DNA of 8,055 nt from an uncultured Comamonadaceae bacterium (lineage in GTDB: Bacteria > Pseudomonadota > Gammaproteobacteria > Burkholderiales > Burkholderiaceae_C). Position 1 is the first letter of the stretch. Each line of letters starts with the position of its first letter. Below, in pieces: positions 1 to 4,933 of the stretch. Both the position numbers and the translations under genes were made by a program. Under the pieces are notes generated by a model that was given only the letters and a program-made list of their open reading frames with translations, had not been told where the DNA came from and ran no database searches. The stretch covers positions 1 through 8,055 of the forward strand of contig CALMOI010000152.1 in NCBI GenBank assembly GCA_937871735.1, written 5' to 3'.

Positions 1-1374
1 ATCTCCAGCATCGGCAAGGCCGGTGAAAACGCCGTGCTGTTTGCCGCCGTGGTCAACGATTTGCACCGCGCGGCTGGACGCTCGGGCGTGGGTGCTGTGA
101 TGGGCAGCAAGAACCTGAAGGCGATTGCCGTGCGCGGCACCAAGGGCGTGGGCAACATCCGCGACCCCAAAGCCTTCATGAAGGTCACCTTCGAGAAGAA
201 GAAGATCTTGGCCGACAACGCCGTTACTGGCTCGGGCCTGCCCACCTACGGCACCCAAGTGCTGATGAACGTGATCAACGAAGTGGGCGCGCTGCCCACC
301 CGCAATCACCAAGACGTGCAGTTTGACGGTGCCAAAGACATCTCCGCTGAAGCGATGGCCACGCCGCGCAAGAGCGACGGCAAAAAGCACTTGGTCACCA
401 ACCAAGCCTGCTTTGGTTGCACCATTGCCTGCGGTCGCATCAGCAAGATGGACGAAACCCACTTCACCGTGGCCAACAAGCCGCAATACTGGGGCGCATC
501 GGGCGGTCTGGAATACGAAGCCGCTTGGGCGCTGGGCGCGGCCAACGGCGTGAACGACTTGGAAGCGCTGCAATACGCCTCCATGCTGTGCAACGAAGAA
601 GGCATCGACCCGATCAGCTTCGGTGCCACCATCGGCGCGGTGATGGAGCTGTACGAAATGGGCGTGCTGACCAAAGAGATGGTCGGCATTGAAGCGCCGT
701 TCGGCTCGGCCCGTGCGCTGGCTTTCTTGGCCGAAGAAACCGTCAACGGACGCGGCTTTGGCAAGGAAATCGGCCAAGGCTCCAAGCGCCTGACTGCCAA
801 GTACGGCCACCCCGACTTGTCGATGAGCAGCAAGGGCCAAGAATTCCCGGCCTACGACGGTCGTGCCATTCAAGGCATCGGCTTGGCCTACGCCACCAGC
901 AACCGGGGCGGCTGCCACTTGCGCGGCTACACCATTGCGTCGGAAGTGCTGGGCATTCCGGTCAAAACCGACCCGCTGGTCTCTGAAGGCAAACCCGAAT
1001 TGGTCAAAGCCTTCCAAGACGCGACGGCAGCGTTCGACTCGTCTGGCCTGTGCGTGTTCACCACCTTCGCCTGGGGCGTGGCCGACTTGGCTCCGCAACT
1101 GCAAGCGGCGATTGGCGAGGAGTTCACGACGGAAGAGCTGGTCAAGATCGGCGAGCGCATCTGGAACATGGAGCGCGAATTCAACAACGCCGCCGGTTTC
1201 ACCAAGGCCGACGACAGCCTGCCCAAGCGCCTGCTGACCGAAGCCGCCAAGACCGGCCCTGCTAAGGGTCGCGTCAACGAACTGGCCGAGATGTTGCCCA
1301 AGTACTACGAAGCGCGCGGCTGGGATGCCGAAGGCCGCCCGACCCCCGCGACCCGCGAGCGTCTGGGTTTGTAA
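1..1374 (+). CDS. aorB: Tungsten-containing aldehyde:ferredoxin oxidoreductase, catalytic subunit (5' partial)
   Basis: Catalytic subunit of the AOR family, cytoplasmic enzymes that oxidise aldehydes to carboxylic acids at a tungsten-bis-pterin centre beside one [4Fe-4S] cluster. The frame is open from base 1, so the true start lies upstream; 457 residues are visible. Against the usual 600 or so, roughly 150 N-terminal residues are missing. Seen here (visible numbering): an AAGRSGVGAVMGSKNLKAI pterin-domain signature at 24–42; an EYE motif at 171–173, whose Glu173 fits the catalytic Glu of Pyrococcus AOR; NEEGID at 198–203 where DxxGLD is usual; His306 in GGCHLRG, fitting the catalytic His; cluster cysteines C137, C140, C144 (CxxCxxxC) and C351, the last inside DSSGLC. 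Spacings between these residues agree with the archaeal enzyme. The FAD/NAD reductase gene starts 15 bases downstream, suggesting an AorABC-type NAD-coupled enzyme. Related 2-hydroxycarboxylate viologen reductases or other AOR-family enzymes cannot be excluded, so the substrate is uncertain. Confidence 0.93.
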   Translation: MSSIGKAGENAVLFAAVVNDLHRAAGRSGVGAVMGSKNLKAIAVRGTKGVGNIRDPKAFMKVTFEKKKILADNAVTGSGLPTYGTQVLMNVINEVGALPTRNHQDVQFDGAKDISAEAMATPRKSDGKKHLVTNQACFGCTIACGRISKMDETHFTVANKPQYWGASGGLEYEAAWALGAANGVNDLEALQYASMLCNEEGIDPISFGATIGAVMELYEMGVLTKEMVGIEAPFGSARALAFLAEETVNGRGFGKEIGQGSKRLTAKYGHPDLSMSSKGQEFPAYDGRAIQGIGLAYATSNRGGCHLRGYTIASEVLGIPVKTDPLVSEGKPELVKAFQDATAAFDSSGLCVFTTFAWGVADLAPQLQAAIGEEFTTEELVKIGERIWNMEREFNNAAGFTKADDSLPKRLLTEAAKTGPAKGRVNELAEMLPKYYEARGWDAEGRPTPATRERLGL

Positions 1375-1389
1375 CCGGTAGCCGCATCC

Positions 1390-2757
1390 ATGACCCACCA
1401 CGTCATTCTCGGTGCGGGCCCGGCGGGCATCATCGCCGCCGAGACCATCCGCAAACACGCGCCCAGTGACACCATCACCGTGGTCGGTGACGAGCGCGAG
1501 CCGCCGTACTCGCGCATGGCGCTGCCTTACTTGTTGATGGGCAACATCGACGAACGCGGCACCTACCTGCGCAAGGGCGCGACGCATTTCCAGGACTTGC
1601 GCATTCGCTTGGTGCAAGCGCGGGCCACGTCGCTGGCAGTGGCGCAGCGCCGCGTGTTGCTCGATAACGGCGACACCCTCGCTTTTGACAAGCTGCTGAT
1701 CGCCACTGGCTCGCGCCCGGTGCGTCCGCCCATTCCCGGCATCGACAGCCCCGGCGTGCATCCGTGCTGGACGCTGGAAGATGGCCGCGCCATCATGGCG
1801 CTGGCCCAGCCCGGCGCGCGCGTGCTGCAAATGGGCGCGGGCTTCATCGGCTGCATCATCATGGAAGCCTTGAAGCGGCGCGGCGTGAAGCTGAGCGTGG
1901 TGGAAATGGGTGACCGCATGGTGCCGCGCATGATGGGCGCGGTGGCGGGTGGCATGATCCGCGACTGGTGCGAAACCCAAGGCGTGCAAGTCTTCACCGG
2001 CACCAAGGTCGAAGCCATTGAGCAACCCCAGCATCCCGCACCACCGGCTCCCAGTTTGCTGGAGCAACTGGGTAACTTAGTGGGCCTCAAAAAAGAGCAA
2101 CCGAAACTGCCGCCCTTGCCGCCGCTGCGCGTGCGCCTGTCGGGCGGCCAGTATTTGGACTGTGACTTGGTGATCAGCGCCACTGGCGTGCGGCCCAACA
2201 TTGGTTTCCTCGAAAACAGCGGCGTGACGTGTCTGCAAGGCGTGCTAACCGACGAGCATCTGCAAACCAGCGTGGCCGGCATCTACGCCGCTGGCGACTG
2301 CGCCGAAGCCTTTGACAAGGTCAGCGGCAAAACCATCGTCAGCGCGATTCAGCCTAATGCGGCTGAACAGGCGCGGGTGGCCGCATTGAACATGGTCGGC
2401 CAGCGCGCCGAACTCAAAGGCGTGACGCAAATCAACGTGCTCGACACCTTGGGCTTGATCTCCAGCAGCTTTGGCAACTGGGAAGGCGTGCCCGGCGGCG
2501 AGCATGTGGAATTGACCGACCGCCCCGAAGGCCGCCACCTGAGCCTGCAATTCAAAGACGACGTGATGGTCGGCTGCAACAGCGTGGGCTGGATTCAGCA
2601 TGTGGGCGTGATGCGCGGACTGGTCGAAGGTCAAGTCAAACTTGGCCCCTGGAAAGACAAGCTGATGGCCGACCCGACGCGCCTGATGGACGCTTACCTG
2701 GCCTGCGCACAAGCCCAAGGCCAGTGGAGCGGCGCGGCTGACGTGCATCGCCGCTGA
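1390..2757 (+). CDS. aorC: FAD-dependent NAD(H) oxidoreductase, AorC-like electron-transfer subunit
   Basis: A 455-residue flavoprotein of the pyridine nucleotide-disulfide oxidoreductase fold, related to the FAD/NAD modules of NirB and rubredoxin reductases. By context it should move electrons between the AOR and NAD+. Motifs: GAGPAG at 8–13 (FAD Rossmann loop); ATGSRPVRPP after the first domain; a second Rossmann loop GAGFIG at 149–154, with Glu172 ending the second strand, which favours NAD over NADP; ATGVRPN before the C-terminal FAD motif; and AAGDC at 300–304. There is no CxxxxC redox pair in the N-terminal region, so it is not a disulfide reductase. Residues about 212–246 form an extra Pro-rich segment (PAPPAP … LPPLPPL) around a short possible helix, where relatives usually have a tight turn. 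The ATG start puts the FAD loop at the expected distance from the N terminus; no strong Shine-Dalgarno sequence is visible. It lies 15 bases after the AOR gene and 23 before the MoaD-like gene. Confidence 0.88.
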   Translation: MTHHVILGAGPAGIIAAETIRKHAPSDTITVVGDEREPPYSRMALPYLLMGNIDERGTYLRKGATHFQDLRIRLVQARATSLAVAQRRVLLDNGDTLAFDKLLIATGSRPVRPPIPGIDSPGVHPCWTLEDGRAIMALAQPGARVLQMGAGFIGCIIMEALKRRGVKLSVVEMGDRMVPRMMGAVAGGMIRDWCETQGVQVFTGTKVEAIEQPQHPAPPAPSLLEQLGNLVGLKKEQPKLPPLPPLRVRLSGGQYLDCDLVISATGVRPNIGFLENSGVTCLQGVLTDEHLQTSVAGIYAAGDCAEAFDKVSGKTIVSAIQPNAAEQARVAALNMVGQRAELKGVTQINVLDTLGLISSSFGNWEGVPGGEHVELTDRPEGRHLSLQFKDDVMVGCNSVGWIQHVGVMRGLVEGQVKLGPWKDKLMADPTRLMDAYLACAQAQGQWSGAADVHRR

Positions 2758-2780
2758 ACTGGCGCGCTAAAGTCTTGCTC

Positions 2781-3035
2781 ATGCGCATCACCTTCAAGCT
2801 CTTTGCCTCGCTCACTGACTACCTGCCGCCTGCTGCGCGGCAGGGCAACATCATTGAGCTGGATGTGGCCTCTGACGCCAGCATCAGCCAGATCATCGAA
2901 CCCTTTGGCTTGCCGCCCAAGCTGGTGCATTTGGTGCTGGTGAACGGCGTTTATGTTGAGCCTGAACAGCGCCTGAGCCGCACCTTGGCCGATGGCGATG
3001 TGCTGGCGATTTGGCCGCCGATTGCCGGAGGTTGA
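2781..3035 (+). CDS. MoaD/ThiS-family sulfur carrier protein linked to AOR
   Basis: An 84-residue beta-grasp protein of the MoaD/ThiS family. Members are adenylated and then thiocarboxylated on a C-terminal Gly-Gly and supply sulfur for the dithiolene of molybdo- or tungstopterin. Seen here: an N-terminal MRITFKLFASL strand like MoaD (MIKVLFFA-type), VNGVYVEPEQRL in the middle, and the family ending LADGDVLAIWPPIAGG, with Gly83-Gly84 as the last residues. I chose the ATG at 2781 over a TTG at 2775, because the ATG gives the normal family N terminus. No strong ribosome binding site is seen, so translation may be coupled to the upstream gene. AOR operons often carry their own MoaD paralogue, so I infer a dedicated role in making the tungsten cofactor for the upstream enzyme, rather than being the cell's main moaD, which normally sits with moaE. 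That role is not proven by sequence alone. Confidence 0.87.
   Translation: MRITFKLFASLTDYLPPAARQGNIIELDVASDASISQIIEPFGLPPKLVHLVLVNGVYVEPEQRLSRTLADGDVLAIWPPIAGG
3027..3031 (+). promoter_or_regulatory. Ribosome binding site for the 99-residue ORF
   Basis: GGAGG lies 8 bases before the TTG at 3040. It is formed by the codons for the last residues of the MoaD-like protein, so the coding end of one gene supplies the Shine-Dalgarno sequence of the next. This decides the TTG start over the ATG codons at 2992 and 2998, which have no such site and would overlap the MoaD-like gene by more than 30 bases. Confidence 0.6.
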
Positions 3036-3039
3036 GGCC

Positions 3040-3339
3040 TTGCAGTCGTTCTACCCCGAGTGCTTTGACCGGGAAATGGCCTGCACTCAGGCGGAGTGGC
3101 TGCGCTGGCTGCCTGATGCTATCGGCGCTCACCCGTGGCAAGCCAGCGCAAGCGGTGCCACGGTGTTGATTGGCTCAGGCGCGCTGACCCTGGCGTGGCA
3201 CGCAGGCCCCGCCCGCGTGATTGCGTTGATGCGGCTGCCGTCTTGGCGTGTCCATTTCGCCTTCGCCGACTTGAACGCTGACGCGCGTCAGCAGTTCATG
3301 AGTCGGTTTGACTTGTACATGCAGCGCGGCGGCGGCTGA
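3040..3339 (+). CDS. Small protein of unknown family, last gene of the AOR operon
   Basis: I do not recognise a named family. With the TTG start the product is 99 residues; an ATG at 2992 would give 115 but lies inside the MoaD-like gene without a ribosome binding site. The N-terminal third has two cysteines (C8, C15) and several aromatic residues (AEWLRWLPDAIG). The middle reads like alternating beta strands (ATVLIGSGALTLAWHAG, ARVIALMRLPSWRVHFAFADL). The C terminus is a short helix ending in RFDLYMQRGGG. No signal peptide or membrane segment is seen; it looks like a small soluble cytoplasmic protein. It begins 4 bases after the MoaD-like stop, so it is almost surely co-transcribed and probably co-translated. 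By position it may help mature the AOR or its tungsten cofactor, but that is inference only. The arginine- and aromatic-rich pattern and good codon use argue for a real gene rather than a chance frame. Confidence 0.72.
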   Translation: MQSFYPECFDREMACTQAEWLRWLPDAIGAHPWQASASGATVLIGSGALTLAWHAGPARVIALMRLPSWRVHFAFADLNADARQQFMSRFDLYMQRGGG

Positions 3340-3345
3340 GGCCGT

Positions 3346-4266
3346 TCAGCGCACCACTTCGCCGCCCAGCGCGGCCACCAAGTCGGTCAGCATTTTGTTC
3401 AGTTCGCTGGTGCTGATGGCCACGTCGGCATCGAAGCGGTCGTCTTTGCCGTCCTTGCCGCTGGCACCCGCGTCCGGGCCGCTGAACACGCCTTCCAAAA
3501 ACGCCAGCTTTTTGACCTGCAAGCCCTCGGTCAACACGAAGCTGACGCGGCCTTCCCAGCTCAGGGCGAGTTTGGTGGGCAGCTTGCCTTGGCTGATGTG
3601 CAGGCGGATTTCATCGTTCAACAAGCTGTGGCGGGTGAACTTGACGACCGATTTGTCGGGCTCGCCGCCCTTCAATTCGCACTCGCGCTCCACGCTCAAA
3701 CCGGCGGGCCATTCGTCGGGGCTGGCGGCGGTCAGCCAGTTGGTCATGGCGGTTTGCGGGGTCACATTGGTTTGCAGCAAGGCCACTTGCAGGCCGGGCA
3801 GGGCGGTGACCAGCGCGGTGGTGACCTCATCGGCCTTGGCTTGGCTGCTGACATCCAGCACCAGCAGCCGCGCGGTGGGGTCGATCCAGACCAGCACCAT
3901 TTGCTCGCGTGAGAAGGCGTTGGGCAGCAGCTGTTGCAGCGCATCTTCACGCAGTTCTTTGCTTTCTTTCTTGCCGGGTTTGCGGCCTGTGGTGGCTTCG
4001 ATTTGCGCGATCAGCTCGTCGGCTTTGCGTCGCACCACCGAGCCGGGCACGGCCTTGGTTTCGATCTGGAACTTCAGCATGTACTGACCCGCCACCGCTT
4101 CAACCAGCGGGCCGTGGGCCTTGCCGCGTGGCTCGATCCAGCCTGCGGCTTTTTCTTGGGTGGCGCTGCACGGTACAAAACGGGCGGCATCAAGAGCATC
4201 TTCGATCTGCGATGCCGTGGCCGACCAGTCCGGGCCGATGCGGTAGACGATGAGGTTCTTGAACAC
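3346..4266 (-). CDS. rdgC: Recombination-associated protein RdgC
   Basis: Nucleoid-associated DNA-binding protein. In E. coli RdgC forms a ring-shaped dimer around double-stranded DNA and limits RecA-driven strand exchange; it becomes important when replication restart is impaired. The start GTG (4264–4266) gives a product beginning (M)FKNLIVYRIG, the usual RdgC N terminus, and 306 residues in total, close to the 303 of E. coli. A TTG 9 codons further out would add residues not typical of the family. Other family stretches are ARFVPC followed by GWIEP near residue 40, GQYMLKFQIETKAVPGSVVRRK near 60–85, and the central NAFSREQMVLVWIDPTARLLVLDVSSQAKADEV. The gene is divergent from nothing nearby: it follows the ComEA-like gene on the same strand after 156 bases and converges on the AOR operon with stops 6 bases apart. 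I see no frameshift or missing block. Identification is secure; its exact role in this organism is carried over from E. coli and Neisseria. Confidence 0.95.
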   Translation of the reverse strand: MFKNLIVYRIGPDWSATASQIEDALDAARFVPCSATQEKAAGWIEPRGKAHGPLVEAVAGQYMLKFQIETKAVPGSVVRRKADELIAQIEATTGRKPGKKESKELREDALQQLLPNAFSREQMVLVWIDPTARLLVLDVSSQAKADEVTTALVTALPGLQVALLQTNVTPQTAMTNWLTAASPDEWPAGLSVERECELKGGEPDKSVVKFTRHSLLNDEIRLHISQGKLPTKLALSWEGRVSFVLTEGLQVKKLAFLEGVFSGPDAGASGKDGKDDRFDADVAISTSELNKMLTDLVAALGGEVVR

Positions 4267-4271
4267 AGATT

Positions 4272-4276
4272 TCCTT
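4272..4276 (-). promoter_or_regulatory. Ribosome binding site of rdgC
   Basis: On the minus strand AAGGA lies 5 bases before the GTG at 4266. It falls inside the reading frame that would be used if translation began at the outer TTG (4293), so it supports the GTG as the true start. Confidence 0.6.
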
Positions 4277-4329
4277 GCAAGTTTGAGCGACAACGACGGT
4301 GCCCGCCCCAGCGGGGCAGGTGGGGGCGC

Positions 4330-4359
4330 ATCTTAAAGGATGGGTGCAGCAGATGTGAC
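4330..4359 (-). promoter_or_regulatory. Candidate sigma-70 promoter for rdgC
   Basis: On the minus strand GTCACA (complement of 4354–4359) and TAAGAT (complement of 4330–4335) are separated by 18 bases. Each matches the sigma-70 consensus at 4 of 6 positions. Transcription would begin near 4323, giving a leader of about 57 bases before the GTG. That leader contains a short GCCCC/GGGGC hairpin with a 3-base loop (4305–4317). The match is only moderate in a GC-rich genome, so this is a candidate. Confidence 0.3.
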
Positions 4360-4404
4360 TCGGCCCCGTGTGCCGCTGGTGGTGCCAGCAGCTCACGGGG
4401 CCGA
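4360..4404 (-). other. Strong nested hairpin between the comEA-like gene and rdgC
   Basis: TCGGCCCCGTG at 4360–4370 is the exact reverse complement of CACGGGGCCGA at 4394–4404, an 11-bp GC-rich stem. The 23-base interval holds a second stem, GCTGG (4375–4379) with CCAGC (4385–4389). It lies 18 bases past the stop of the ComEA-like gene and just before the candidate rdgC promoter. The position suits a transcription end or RNA-stabilising structure, but neither strand has a T tract after it, so it is not a canonical intrinsic terminator. Confidence 0.55.
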
Positions 4405-4422
4405 ATGCGAGCCGTCGGGGGC

Positions 4423-4779
4423 TTACTTTTTGGCAGCGCTGGCCGGTGCTGCTGCGGGTGTGGCCGCTGCGGCCTTGGTCGGTTTGGCGGTGGCTGCGCT
4501 GACGGTGCCGGTTTGGAAGCTGCTACCGCCCACGGTCAAACCTCCCGCTGAGAACTTGGCGGCGTTGCCAGCCTTGATGCCTTTGACGCGTGCGCTCAAA
4601 TCAGCCCAGTCTTTGAAGTCGCCGCTCTTGCGTGCTTCCAAAATTTTGGCGGACATGCTGGGGCCGATGCCTTTGATGCTGTCGAGTTCGGCGGCATTGG
4701 CTTTGTTGACATCGACGGCAGCAAACGACACGCTGGCACACAGCAGCGCCAAACCGGCGATAAGGGATTTGATGAACAT
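4423..4779 (-). CDS. comEA: Secreted ComEA-type helix-hairpin-helix DNA-binding protein
   Basis: A 118-residue protein with a clear Sec signal peptide (MFIKSLIAGLALLCASVSFA, likely cut after Ala20). A helix-hairpin-helix domain of the ComEA family follows: VDVNKANAAELDSIKGIGPSMSAKILEARKSG at about 22–53, with the DNA-contacting GIG turn at 37–39, then FKDWADLSARVKGI as the second half. ComEA proteins bind incoming double-stranded DNA in the periplasm during natural transformation. Short single-domain versions like this are common in betaproteobacteria even where competence is not shown. The last 20 or so residues are an Ala/Pro/Lys-rich tail, probably disordered and basic. Cys14 is not in a proper lipobox (Leu precedes it), so a lipoprotein is unlikely. 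A very good Shine-Dalgarno sequence supports the ATG. No other competence gene is nearby, so a general periplasmic DNA-binding role cannot be excluded. Confidence 0.88.
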   Translation of the reverse strand: MFIKSLIAGLALLCASVSFAAVDVNKANAAELDSIKGIGPSMSAKILEARKSGDFKDWADLSARVKGIKAGNAAKFSAGGLTVGGSSFQTGTVSAATAKPTKAAAATPAAAPASAAKK

Positions 4780-4785
4780 TGAGAT

Positions 4786-4791
4786 CCTCCT
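4786..4791 (-). promoter_or_regulatory. Ribosome binding site of the comEA-like gene
   Basis: A full AGGAGG on the minus strand, 6 bases before the ATG. It is the strongest Shine-Dalgarno sequence in the window and suggests efficient translation. Confidence 0.75.
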
Positions 4792-4875
4792 GAAAATTAG
4801 AAATGGTGTGAACTGCGGTGACGCAGGCTTGATGGCCCGCGACCCGCATCTCCAACGGGTATGCCATCGCTCAGG

Positions 4876-4889
4876 TTGACTCAGATCAA
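4876..4889. promoter_or_regulatory. Candidate FNR/ANR-type binding site upstream of the comEA-like gene
   Basis: TTGAC-TCAG-ATCAA matches the TTGAT-N4-ATCAA consensus of FNR/ANR/DNR regulators at 9 of 10 defined positions. It sits about 103 bases before the ATG of the ComEA-like gene and 45 bases past the lapB stop. A TTGACA on the minus strand (complement of 4904–4909) lies just upstream and could be a -35 element, but no good -10 follows at 16–18 bases. The site could therefore activate or block a promoter here, or be a chance match. Confidence 0.35.
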
Positions 4890-4933
4890 TCAGAGGTAAA
4901 CCCTGTCAAATCAAAGACTTACATACCAAAGTT

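Noticed and set aside
1563..2282. Long minus-strand open frame opposite the AorC-like gene
   Set aside because: Its translation has low complexity and no recognisable motifs, while the plus strand encodes a complete flavoprotein. It is a shadow of GC-rich codon use.
2245..2748. Minus-strand open frame of 167 residues over the 3' part of the AorC-like gene
   Set aside because: His/Ala-rich shadow frame with no ribosome binding site; the plus-strand protein is intact across it.
3308..4087. Long plus-strand open frame opposite rdgC
   Set aside because: Ser/Leu-rich translation without domain likeness; the minus strand encodes a full-length RdgC.
4305..4317. GCCCC/GGGGC hairpin in the rdgC leader as a riboswitch or terminator
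   Set aside because: Only 5 bp with a 3-base loop and no T tract; expected by chance in GC-rich DNA.
4780..4933. Possible small RNA or gene between lapB and the comEA-like gene
   Set aside because: No frame with coding character and no terminator-like structure; only promoter-type elements are seen.
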